Position numbers and translations under genes: made by a program
In this document: piece by piece, positions 33,690-43,633 of the stretch
Layout: every line of letters begins with the position of its first letter
How positions within the stretch are numbered: position 1 is the stretch's first letter
The notes under the pieces: generated by a model
What the model was told of the DNA's origin: nothing
The model's database searches: none
Seen by the model: the letters and a program-made list of their open reading frames with translations, nothing else
Assembly: GCA_025506515.1 (NCBI GenBank)
Contig: CM046454.1
Span: 33,096,465-33,160,464 of the forward strand
DNA: 64,000 nt
Reading direction: 5' to 3'
Origin: Flaveria trinervia
Lineage: Eukaryota > Streptophyta > Magnoliopsida > Asterales > Asteraceae

Positions 33690-34600
33690 GTTAATGCAGG
33701 TAAGTGCATTGGTTAATGCGGGTGAAGGTAACCCATGCTTATAATCAATGCGCGTAGGTTTTTATTTCCAAGTGAAACTAATGCGGACAATGATTGTACT
33801 CTATCGTATTAGTGTGTTAAAGGTATACATGAAATTTTGAAGTGTTGAAACCTATACGGAACAAAAATGGTTCTACGGCATTTGTCGGTGCGGATAAAAT
33901 AATTTTCAAGTGTTCAACCGCATTTGTCAATGCGGATAAACTTTTAAGTTTCCCACCACATTTTTCAAATATGGATAAAATTTACACTTCCACATTTGTT
34001 TTACTCATCCGCATTTGTAGATACATATCTTCAATGTTCATGTATTTTCAAGCAGAAATAACTAAGTGATTAATCTCCTATGAATGAATGACGATCAAGT
34101 AAATGTGGATTTTATTCTATCGCATTTGGTACATTGAGAAAATGGTAACGAAGTCAGATCTTCTGCATTTGCTATAGTGAGCAAATGCTAACAGTCAGAT
34201 CTTCCACATTTGCTACAGTGAGCAAATGCTGACAAATTTTATTCAACCGCATTTGCTACAATGAGCAATGATGAATATGTTTTGTCAATCGCATTTGTTA
34301 CCGTGAACAAATACTGCTGAACTTAGTTCTTCCTCATTTGCAACAGTGCACAAATGCAGATAGAAGAACACTGAAGTAACAAAACTTTGGCATTTGCTAC
34401 AGTATGTAAATGCGGATGCCCAAAATGACAAGTTAACTATTCTGCATTTGCAACAGTAAACAAATGCGGATTGCAAAGTTATTGAATTTTCACTTCCGCA
34501 TTTACAACAGTAAACAAATGCGGATGACCCAAAGACTTAAAATTTACCCTTCCGCATTTGCTACAGTGTTTTCAAATGTGACCGCATTCGCTCTGAAACA
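33690..34600 (+). repeat. LTR-motif array in C2 RNaseH-ORF3 spacer
   Basis: At least thirteen degenerate copies of CCGCATTTG...CAAATGCGG lie 30-55 bp apart. Examples are CCGCATTTGTCAATGCGGAT near 33919 and pairs of GCATTTGCTACAGTGAGCAA followed by ATGC near 34163 and 34204. Good arms also lie near 34443, 34496 and 34553. The motif is the one that makes up C2's LTR palindromes. No coding potential. Confidence 0.88.
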
Positions 34601-34605
34601 TGTGA

Positions 34606-34640
34606 AATTTTGTAAAAGCCATTATTTGACTATTTAAAGG
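34606..34640 (+). promoter_or_regulatory. LTR-like core promoter upstream of C2 ORF3
   Basis: TTTTGTAAAAG is followed by 13 bases and then TATTTAAAGG (34631-34640). The C2 LTR has TTTTGTAAAAG, then 13 or so bases, then TATAAATAG at 12110. Both follow the CCGCATTTG array. The shared order suggests a related core promoter. The ORF3 ATG is 620 bases downstream; AAAGGTGAAAT near 34816 and TTATGCAG at 35251 could bound a leader intron. Confidence 0.5.
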
Positions 34641-35255
34641 AATTTCAAAGGGTCATTTATTACTTTTCAAATCTGAGAGACTACATAGTGAGACGAGCGC
34701 AAAAACACAGTAAACCTTCTTTGATTATCTTCATCATCAACAACCAAAGAATTCAGTGTGTTCAAATCAACCTATTATTGTAATCGATTCCAAACAACAG
34801 TAGCATTGATAGAAAGGTGAAATTTCCATAAATTTTTCATGACTTAACTTTCAGACTGTTGAACCAGAAGTGAACGAAGAACCAAATGATAGTGAAGAAC
34901 ACACAAAATCCAACTTATTCAAAGATATGTTATACATTTTCGACATCAATGAACATGCAAACTAAGTTGAATTTTAACCAGCATGAAAAACCTTAATAGT
35001 TGTGTTCATCACAAGAACAGATTCTGATCAAAAGCAAAATGTGTAACAAATTAATGAAGTAACATCTAATATATAGTGTATCTAAACTTAAAAAACAGAG
35101 AAAATATGATTGTTCCATAACAAATTCACCATTTGATGTGACAATAAAGAAACAGTGACTTCCAACGTTCATCTTTGACCACTAAAAGTCAAACTGATCA
35201 ATTATGCACATGCTTTTTCATCAAAACTAACACATATGTCTCTTATGCAGATTAA
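34641..35255 (+). other. Putative ORF3 leader in C2
   Basis: There is no ORF. The first part is rich in CATCAAC/CAAC words like plant 5' leaders. It then turns AT-rich, ending with TCTCTTATGCAG four bases before the ORF3 start codon. This would fit a leader with one intron, but there is no direct proof. Confidence 0.35.
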
Positions 35256-38200
35256 ATGGCAAGTCTTTCATGGAGCAAGGTCCATAATGTTAGCAGTTAT
35301 TTAGACCCTGATGTACGAGAAGCTGAGGGACTCAGAGATATTATCAGATTCATCTTTACAACAAGGGTAGCTTATGCAATCACTGTTAGACCCACCATCT
35401 TTGAGAACCTAATAAGGTCTTTCTGGAATTCAGCTGAAGTGATCAAAGCAAATGGTGTTAGAACTTTATCTGGAAGAATTTATAACGATCATACTCTAAG
35501 CATAAGTATAGATTCTGTAAGAATATGTTTGCATTTTGGCGATGATATTCCATCTGAGTTTGGAGACTCAACAAGCACATCTAAAGCATCCAAATCATCT
35601 TCGGATGAGGAGGATGATCATGCTCAAATGCTTATAAAGAGAGTCACTTCTGAGATTGCTCCCTTAGAGAGTTTTGCTGAATCTAATGTAAATAGACCAG
35701 ATGAAAAAGATGAGTTAATCTCTAAGCTGTTACAAAAAATTGAAAGGATTGAAAGAATACTAAATAGGAGGGCAAGAATCATTGATGATTGGATTCTAGA
35801 GCTTGATGAAAAGGAGCATGAGTTAAAAGAGCATAAAGAAAAACATGAAGCTAAAAAGAAGGAGAAAGAGAAAGAGATTGAAAACTTAAAAGCTGCACTT
35901 AACCATTCAAGAGAAAAAGTAAGTGGCCATGTTGATACAATTGCCATTCAAACTATAGCTATGGAAGAGCAAGAAGATATGATCAATGAACAAGCTGAGA
36001 TCATCTCCAATCTCCAAAGTCAAATTAATAGCCAAAATAAAAGAATCTCTGAACTTGAGATGTTAATTGAAATTCAAAGATGGGTTGAGGCTGAAGAAAG
36101 TAAAAGGGATGAAGAAAGAGTAATGACTAATGAGAAACAATCCTTTACTGAAAATGTTGAAAAAGAAGAAGACGCGGGCAAAGAAAAGAATGAAGAATCA
36201 AGTCTAGAGATTGTGGTTTATTCTGGGCAATAAGATGCTACTCAAACTAAGAAAGTTGTACTTGAAGAATGAATTAGTGCTTTGGATAGCTGTACTTCTA
36301 AAGAATTCATAATAGATGAAGATTTTTGGGATTTTGTTGCAAACCAGAGGACTAACACTGAACCCATTATGGTCATTCCTTAATCTCCAGTTCCATTGGA
36401 GAAAGAGTTGAGCATGCAAATGGTACCTGCTGTGTCACTATCAGAAGAAAAAAAGATATGATTAAAAAGTTTTGTGAAAAAGAAAAAGAAAGAGAAGAAA
36501 TAGAGGCTGATGATCAAGAAAAAGTACAAAAAGAGGCTGATGATCAAGAAATAGTACAAAAAGAGGCTGAAAATTTGCCTAAGGAGATGAAAAAGGCTCA
36601 ATCGTCTTCTGGTCCTCAACTTCAAACTTATACGAGAAAGGGGAAATACTTATCTGAGAAAGCTAAAGGAAAGAGACCTACGAAAGAAGAAGAACCAGCA
36701 AAGAAAACCAAACAAGATGATCCCAGAAGTCTTGCTGTAATAGCAGAATTCTTGGAAGAACGTGAAAAAGCTAAGGCACAATTGAAGAAACTAGTTGTAT
36801 TCACTGATCTTGAAGAAGGAGAGATTGAGGGAGGATATAATGCTGATGAGCCTGTAGATATTGATAGCCCTGTGGTAAAAGAAAGATGTGTGGATGAAAT
36901 AGGGTTAAAGGCTCAAACTAATGACCTGATGATAAAAGCAATGTTTTTGATCAATCACGGGTATGATGCAGATGAAGTCTTTAGTATGACATATGAAGGC
37001 ATGAAAGTAGAAGAAGAAAAGTTCAATAAACTACAGAATCCAATCTTTGAAACTGAATATGAAAGATCATTTTCTAGAAAGGTTCATGTGCCAAACTGTC
37101 AGCTATGAAGAAATCAACCTCAACTCCTGCACCATTATTTCCTCATCCTTATAACATGTCAGATAAGGAAATGAAGGATTATCTTTCAAGCCAAGGCTTC
37201 ACAAGAAGGAAGCTTGGGAATATGAAAACAAAGTCATTAAGGGTTGCAACTCTCCAAATGATTAATGAAAAGAAAGATAGGCTCAAGCAGATAGAAGAAG
37301 AAATCATAAACAAAAAGCCAAGACCTAGAGTAAGAGCTCAAGACATGCTACTAAACCAAAAAGATCAAGAATTGTTGGCTCCTGTACTTCATAAATACCC
37401 TGAATGGTTTGTTGAACCCTCTCAACTAAAACTACAAGAAGGGTTAACCACTGCAGAGTTAATTAGAGGGGTGTCTACTCCCTAAGGAAATGTTGATGAG
37501 AAAATAATGGCATGGAAGTATTACAGCACTTGGAACATGTTTATGGTTAAAAGGATCTCCAGGCTAGTCCAATTCTTTACAGAGTACTCTGCTCTTTTAA
37601 CTGCCCTGGAGATCCATGACATAAAAGAACTAGCTCAACTGGAACTGATCAATTACTTAACTATGTTCAGGTGATATGAATTTGAAAACATACTTAAAAT
37701 GTTCAAAAGGACTGATAATTTCAAATCATTAAAGGAAATATGCATGAGGAAAGATAAGTCAATTATTAATCCCCTTAAGAAGAAGAAGACAATACAAGCT
37801 GAAGAAGTTGTGTTTCTAGAGTTAAAAGTGAAACCAACAGAATCTTTAAAAAGAAAAATGGTGTCTCGTACTCATTCTTCTACACCCATCTCAAATGTGT
37901 ACTATGATAAGAAAACCTATGAGATGGTGATTGAAAGAAAGTGGGGAGGAAAGGAAGGTGCTGAAATAAGATTATTCAATGGATATGAAGTAAGATTGCT
38001 TGATGAATCCTACATCCACTATATATATACCAGACACTTCAGGAAAATAAGCAACAAACTGGGAGAACAAGATATGCACTTCTTCCTAAACTGCATCAAG
38101 TTGCTGAAAATGTCATATGATCGTATCATTGCCAAGAAAGACAAAAGAAAGAAGAAGAATACTCCATTAAAACTTGGGAATATTGTCAAACTGGAGGTAG

Positions 38201-38466
38201 ATGTGGGTAGGAGCTTATTAATTCACAATGATGGTCTTTCTGTTGTATCTATTTGGGAACCTATTTCTCTAAAGAAGTTACCACTAGAAGCCATCTACAA
38301 TATGAGCAAAATGAAGATACATGTGCTATGTAGGGAAAGAATGTCAAAGGCAACAGATTTTGTCAACATGATTAAAGCCATTCTGGATCCAACTCAAGCA
38401 ACATTTTTACTACCCCCACAAGACCCAGCAGAATCCTTACAACGTCAATCACCTCCCAAACATTAA
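35256..38466 (+). pseudogene. C2 ORF3: accessory ORF downstream of pol
   Basis: It starts MASLSWSKVHNVSSYLDPD at 35256. Residues 1-110 hold the shared N-terminal domain (FTTRVAYAITVRPTIFENLI, SFWNSAE, a SIDSVRICLHFGDD end). Then comes a S/D/E-rich linker and a strong coiled coil (about residues 145-300) to a stop at 36233. Frame 36458-37108 has repeated E/K-rich units (EADDQEK, EADDQEI) and a basic KAKGKRPTKEEE cluster. 37105-37485 and 37699-38466 form the C-terminal half, with basic KKKK clusters and a VYYDKKTYEMVIERKWGGK segment. The stop is at 38464. Three or four breaks separate the frames. No membrane segment is seen; a nuclear or RNA-particle role is conceivable. Confidence 0.75.
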
Positions 38467-38486
38467 AGAACATTGGTTGTATAATC

Positions 38487-38500
38487 CTTAGGGGGAGTAT
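38487..38500 (+). other. C2 polypurine tract
   Basis: CTTAGGGGGAGTAT lies directly before the 3' LTR start TGTTGCACC. Confidence 0.88.
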
Positions 38501-39221
38501 TGTTGCACCCTAAAAGGGTCATACATGCCAATTCAATGGGTGAGTTAATGGTTGCTTTGTTGGAATCCCATAAGTCCAAGAAGAAATGTGGATGAAGATC
38601 CTGCACAAGAAAAAACCAAGTATGGTCTTCCGCATTTGTCAATGCGGAAGACATAAAACAAATACAGACAAGTATTTGTTCTTCTGCATTGACAAATGCG
38701 GACAAGACTTTGTTCATCCGCATTTGCCAATGCGGATGACCAGACAAATGCGCAAAAGTAATTTTTCATCCGCATTAACCAATGCGGATGACCAGCATAC
38801 TAATGCAGATGATCAAGTGAAGAAATACTGATCAAGTCAACTCATCCGTATTTACAAATACGGATGAACAAGCAAAGATGTGGATCAAGACTTAGACTAG
38901 ATTCTGATGTAATAAGTCAGGGGTAGTTTAGTCATTTTGTAAAAGGCATCTTGTCTGCCAATAAGTAGAATAGATAACCTCGTACATGAGGTGATAGAAT
39001 TTAAACAATCAGAATATTTGTATTCTGTAGGTGTATTATTGCTTTTCTTGCTAAATCCTAGCAGTCTTTGTAATCAAACACCTTTATTAATATATACAAA
39101 AGCATTTATGAGTATTTCTCTACATTGAATGTTTCTTGATTGTTTGATTCTGCCATTCAATCATTAACTTAGTCACTATATTCGATCCTTAGTGAGAATC
39201 TCAATCTCACTAACCCAGTCA
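38501..39221 (+). repeat. C2 3' LTR
   Basis: It is the partner of 11662-12371 and ends CCCAGTCA. It contains the 12-bp-arm hairpin at 38625-38652 and further CCGCATT/AATGCGG pairs to about 38870. TAAAG follows at 39222-39226, restoring G1's gag. Confidence 0.93.
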
Positions 39222-39226
39222 TAAAG

Positions 39227-40300
39227 GCCGTAATGGAAGGAAACAAAAAGGAGAGGAATAGATCCTTAGGAGGACGGGAGAGACCGTAGACTAAAACGGT
39301 TCTCTCCAATGATGAGGTGGATGAAGAAGAGCAGTGAAGGAGGCAACACGAGGCTGTATTTATGGGGCGTTTATGAGATGCAAGCCCTTGACTTTTGATA
39401 GAAATGGAACTGCTGCTGGTGCTCACTCGTGGGTGAGAGAGATGGAAGCCATTCTTGATATCAGCAAGTGTTGGGAGGATCAGAAGGTAAAGTTTGTCGC
39501 CCACTCGTTTGTGGACTCAGCTCTATGTTGGTGAGACAATATTTTCCAAGCTGAGGGTAGTAGGGCTATCAGGAGGATGAGGTGGGTAGAGCTAAAGAAG
39601 TTGGTGATTGAAGAATTTTGTCTTCATATGGAGATTGATAAGGTTGAGAGAGAGTTCGTGCAGTTGGAGGCGGGAACCATGATGCATCAGCAGTACAGCA
39701 CCAAATTCAACAAAATGGCACGGCTGGTGCCGGATGAGGTGACACCTTTGTCGCAAAAGATCAAGAGGTATATTCAGGGCTTGCCAGCGGATATTCGCAG
39801 GCATATGATTTTCGCCCAGCTGAGCACTTTTAGGTCAGCGGTTGACCTGGCTGGGAGGCTATATGATGAGCGGGAGGTGGTGGTGGCTGAGTTAACAAGA
39901 AGGGTGGTGGTGACCGGAACTTGAATGGGAAGAGGTTTGGTTGGGGTGGTGCCCCGACGAACAATAAGAGTGCATGAGTGGATGATCGGCGTGTGGTCAC
40001 ATCTGGTGCAGGGTCGAGGAAATGTCGGAAATGCGGGAAGGAGCATTCGGGAGAATGCAAATGGGGAACCAACATCTACTTGAAATGTGGGAAGCCTGGT
40101 CATATGGCTGGAGATTATGGTGTTGTAAGGTGCTATAACTATGGAGAGAAAGGCCATCTGAGTCGGGTTTGCAAAAAGCCAAGGGTGGAGAGTTCTAGGG
40201 CAGGGAGGAAGACCAGAACTGAGGGGCAGAAGGCAAGTGCCCGAGCTTTCACGATGACTCGGGAGGAGGCTAGGACAGACCGCGATGTGGTGTCAGGTAC
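39227..40300 (+). pseudogene. gag: G1 gag, second part
   Basis: It continues the gag cut at 11661. Stops and shifts break it, but 39334-39534 (KPLTFDRNGTAAGAHSWVREMEAI, then VKFVAHSFVDSALCW) and 39577-39924 (VEREFVQLEAGTM, a YSTKFNKMARLVPD motif) are a clear Tekay/Del-type gag core. Frame 39978-40427 has the zinc knuckles: CRKCGKEHSGEC, then YLKCGKPGHMAGD with its first Cys lost, and CYNYGEKGHLSRVC with its second Cys lost. Nucleic-acid binding was therefore degraded. Confidence 0.88.
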
Positions 40301-40860
40301 GTTTCCAGTAAACCAAACTCTTGCATCTGTGTTGTCTGATTTTGGTGCTAGTAGGAGTTTTATTTCTGCTGCCTTTTGTGCTAAGTTGCCAATAAGAGTA
40401 GAAGTATTGATGAGCCCTTCGATGTAGAAAGTGCCATAGGTAAGTCTACTATGATTTCTGAGATGATAGAAGGCTGTGACATTGAATTAGAAGCTCATAA
40501 GTTTCCTGTTAGACCATTCGTGATGAACTTAGGTGGTTTCGATGTAGTCTTTGGAATGGATTGCTTGGCAGACTCTGAGGCGAACATTGTGTGTTGCAAG
40601 AAGATGATCTGTTGATGGGGCCAGACGGAAGCTTGGTAACGGTTTATGGTGATCGAGTCACGACGATCCCGAAGGTGATTTCGATGGTAGTGGCAGGAAA
40701 GTACATGAGGCATGGGTGTAGTGCCTATTTAGCCCACGTGAAGGATGTGGATACACCAACACCACAACCGTCCGATGTACCGGTGGTGCGTGAGTTTCCA
40801 GACGTGTTTCCCGAAGACTTACTAGGAGTACCACCTAACCGCGAGATTGAGTTCTAGATT
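40300..40860 (+). pseudogene. pol: G1 protease region
   Basis: The aspartic protease motif reads DFGASRSFIS at 40338-40367, where gypsy proteases have D-S/T-G-A. The Asp is present but the Ser/Thr is Phe, which should disable it. A stop at 40425 and frame changes follow. Frame 40591-40857 (DVPVVREFPDVFPEDLLGVPPNREIEF) leads into RT and is cut by a TAG replacing a His-type codon. Confidence 0.8.
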
Positions 40861-41460
40861 GACTTGATACCGGGTGCCCAACCTGTTGCTAAGGCACCAT
40901 GTCGGTTGGCTCCGACTGAGATGAAGGAATTGATGGAGAAACTTGAAGATTTGCTTGAGAAGGGGTTCATTTGACTGAGTATCTCTCCATGGGGTGCTTC
41001 GGTCTTATTTATGAAGAAGAAGGATGGTAGTATGAGGATCTGTATCGACTACTGTCAGCTAAATAAGTTTACAGTGAAGAATCGGTACCCCTTACCGAGA
41101 ATTGATGATTTGTTGATCAGCTACATGGTGCCAGTTGGTTTCCAAGGATACACCTTCGATCTGGTTATCAATAGTTGAAGGTGAAGGAGCAGGATATTCC
41201 TAAAATGGCTTTTCGCACGCGCTATGGACATTGTGAGTTTCTTGTTATGTCTTTTGGTTTGACCAATGCACCAGCTGCTTTTATGGACTTGATGAATCGA
41301 GTGTGTCGGCCAATGTTCGATAAATCAGTGATTGTGTTTATCGATTATAACATGATTTATTCCAAGAGTGAGGAGGAGCATGGCGGTCACATTCGGGAAG
41401 TGTTAAAAACGTTGAGAAGGGAGAAACTGTATGCCTAATTCTCAAAGTGTACATTTTGGT
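40861..41460 (+). pseudogene. pol: G1 reverse transcriptase
   Basis: Gypsy RT pieces are readable: PCRLAPTEMKELMEKLEDL near 40897, SISPWGASVLFMKKKDGSMR near 40980, then CIDYCQLNKFTVKNRYPLPR. After a shift, frame 41175-41438 gives MAFRTRYGHCEFLVMSFGL, then TNAPAAFMDLMNRVCRPM. The catalytic box is FIDYNMIYSK at 41337-41366, with the second Asp changed to Tyr (codon 41346-41348). Stops occur near 40858, 40973 and 41176. Confidence 0.88.
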
Positions 41461-42290
41461 TGCGCGATGTTCAATTCTTGGGTCATGTGGTGAATCCCGA
41501 GGGGATTATGGTGGACCCGACAAAGGTGGAGGCGGTGATGCAATGGAAGTCTCCTAAGACGCCATCCGAGATTCGTAGTTTCTTGGGTTTGGCGGGATAT
41601 TATAAAAAATTCATTCAAGACTTCTCTAAGATAGCTTCCCCGTTGACTAAGTTGACCCATAAGGATGTAAAATTTGTCTGGGGTCAAGCTCAAGAGAAGG
41701 CATTCGAGGAGTTAAAGAAGAGGTTAACTCAAGCTCCTATATTGTCTTTGCCCGACAGAAGCGAGGATATGGTAGTCTATTCAGATACTTCCTACTCGGG
41801 GTTGGGATGTGTGTTGATGCAAAGGGGAAAGGTTATAGCCTATGCATCCCAATAGTTGAAAGTTCATGAGGTTAATTATCCCACACATGACTTGGAGCTA
41901 GCAGTCCTGGTCTTTGCGTTAAAGATTTGGAGGCACTACCTATACGGGACAAAGTGCATCATATTCACTGACCACAAGAGTTTAAAGTACTTCTTCGAGC
42001 AGAAATATTTGGACATGAAGCAGAGGAGATGGTCGGAGCTCATAAAGGATTATGATTGCGAGATCCATTACCATCCGGGCAAAGCCAATATGGTGGCGGA
42101 TGCCCTTAGCCGAAAGGAGAGACCCGAGCCAATTCGGGTGAAGGCTTACCAATTGGTCATGACCTCTGATGTGATGAAGCATGTCAAAGAGTTTCAAGAT
42201 GAGGCACTAAAGGAAGATCATCTTAACTTTGAAAGAATGAGAGGTCTGGTCGAGGAGTTGGGTGAAAACACACTTGGTGTTAGGACCTGA
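41460..42290 (+). pseudogene. pol: G1 RNase H
   Basis: Frame 41460-41855 covers the RT connection (VQFLGHVVNPEGIMVDPTKV) and the RNase H start (VVYSDTSYSGLGCVLMQRGK). A TAG at 41853 replaces Gln before LKVHEVNYPTHDLEL. Frame 41856-42290 has the Glu (HDLEL), the Asp in FTDHKSLKYFF and the final Asp in ADALSRKE. The four acidic positions D-E-D-D are all visible. Confidence 0.9.
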
Positions 42291-43260
42291 TTTGGACGGA
42301 TGTGGATTCCACATTTTGGGGATCTACGTGGGATGATTATGGATGAAGCTCATAAGAATCGATACTCCATTCATCCCGATGCTACAAAGATATATCAAGA
42401 TATGAAGAAATATAATTGGTGGTCGGGTATGAAGCGTGACGTAGTGGAGTATGTGAGTAAGTGCCTTACTTGCTTGCAGGTGAAGGCAGAGCATCATAAG
42501 CCTTACGGGAAGATCCAACCTTTGGATATACCTAAGTGGAAATGGGAGCATATCACCATGGACTTTATCACAAAGTGACCGCGTACCTTCAAAGGGTATG
42601 ATGCCATATGGGTGATAGTTGATCGTTTGACGAAGAGTGCTCACTTCCTAACAATCCGTGAGACGTATTCTTCTGAAAGATTAGCGGATCTATTCATCAA
42701 GGAGATTGTAAGTCTCCATGGTGTACTGGTGTCTATCATGTCAGATCGTGACATTCAGTTTACATCCAAGTTTTGGAAGAGATTTCACGATGCTATGGGG
42801 ATGAGGTTATATATCAGCACAACTTATAACCCCTAGACAGATGGTCAGTCAGAAATGACCATTCAGACGGTAGAATATATGCTTCGGGCATGCGTCATTG
42901 ACTTTGGAGGAAGTTGGATGACCACTTACCGTTAGCCGAGTTCTCATATAACAAGAGCTACCATGCCAACATGGAATGCCCCCTTATGAGATGCTATATG
43001 GTAGGAGATGTAGAACAACCGCTTGTTGGGGTGATATTGGCCATAAAGAGTTAGGGAGCGTAGAGTTGGTCGAGGCTACGACTGAGAAGCTGGAAAGGAT
43101 AAAAGCTTTATGAGGCAGCCAAAGATAGACAGAAGTTGTATTCTGATAAGAGAGGAGACCGATTGAGTTCCAGGTGGGTGACAGGGTTATATTAAAGGTC
43201 TCACCTTGGAATAGCATCATTCGGTTTAGGAAGCGGGGCAAGTTGAGCCCAAGATACATA
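42291..43260 (+). pseudogene. pol: G1 integrase
   Basis: Frame 42300-42578 holds the zinc domain (EAHKNRYSIH and CLTC) and the approach to the core, ending at a TGA in place of Gly/Arg. Frame 42612-42836 has the first Asp (VDRLTKSAHF) and second Asp (MSDRDIQFTSKFW). A TAG at 42834 replaces Gln before TDGQSEMTIQT, which holds the third catalytic residue Glu. A frameshifted part with the GPY/F-type segment (SPRYIGPF) follows to 43270. Confidence 0.88.
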
Positions 43261-43293
43261 GGGCCTTTCTGAATTATTGCTGGAGTAGGAGAG

Positions 43294-43595
43294 GTGGTCT
43301 ATAGGTTGGAGTTGCCCAATGAGTTAAGTGGAATTCATTCGACATTCCATGTATCTCACTTAAGAAAGTGCTTTGCCAAGAAGGATATGGTGGTGCCACT
43401 GGAGAATATTGAAGTGGATGAACAGCTCAATTATCTGGAGCAACTAGTGGCGATCATCAATCGCAAAGAGAAGAGGTAAGGAATAAGGTGGTTCCCTTGG
43501 TGTATGTATAGTGGAAGCACAGGAAGGGATCAGACTCCACTTAGGAAGTTGAGGAGGAGATGAGGCAGCATTACCCTCAACTATTCAACCACTAG
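43294..43595 (+). pseudogene. pol: G1 integrase tail and chromodomain-like module
   Basis: LELPNELSGIHSTFHVSHLR closes the integrase in frame 43294-43479. Next come VPLENIEVDEQLNYLEQLVA and IINRKEKR, then a stop. In the next frame WKHRKG, then W replaced by a stop, and EEEMRQHYPQLFNH occur before the TAG near 43593. The order matches the C-terminal chromodomain of Tekay-type chromoviruses, thought to guide insertion into heterochromatin. At least two breaks disable it. Confidence 0.75.
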
Positions 43596-43614
43596 CAAGT
43601 TCAAGAACAAAACC

Positions 43615-43633
43615 AAAATAAGGGGGGTGGACT
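43615..43633 (+). other. G1 polypurine tract
   Basis: AAAATAAGGGGGGTGGACT lies directly before the 3' LTR start TGAAATACC. Confidence 0.85.

Larger units (their letters stand above)
11662..39221 (+). mobile_element. C2: Ty1/copia element with ORF3, itself interrupted by C3
   Basis: C2 spans 27.6 kb including C3 (14536-27278), so about 14.8 kb of its own sequence. It has LTRs of 710 and 721 bp and a perfect TAAAG duplication. The order is LTR, primer-binding site, gag, pol (PR-IN-RT-RNaseH), a long spacer with a palindrome-motif array, ORF3, purine tract and LTR. It is a different lineage from C1/C3: other LTR motifs and a gag with three tandem CX2C-type fingers. C4 is of the same family. Gag and pol are broken by many stops. 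Confidence 0.93.

Noticed and set aside
33690..34600. Regularly spaced repeats that could be taken for a CRISPR-like array
   Set aside because: Units are degenerate palindromic words, spacers are not uniform, there are no cas genes, and the context is a plant retroelement.
35256..36233. Host gene encoding a coiled-coil protein
   Set aside because: It lies between C2 pol and the C2 3' LTR in the same orientation, and its N-terminus matches ORF3 of other elements.
39592..40182. Overlapping minus-strand frames in G1 gag
   Set aside because: They are shadows of the plus-strand gag and lack any recognisable domain.
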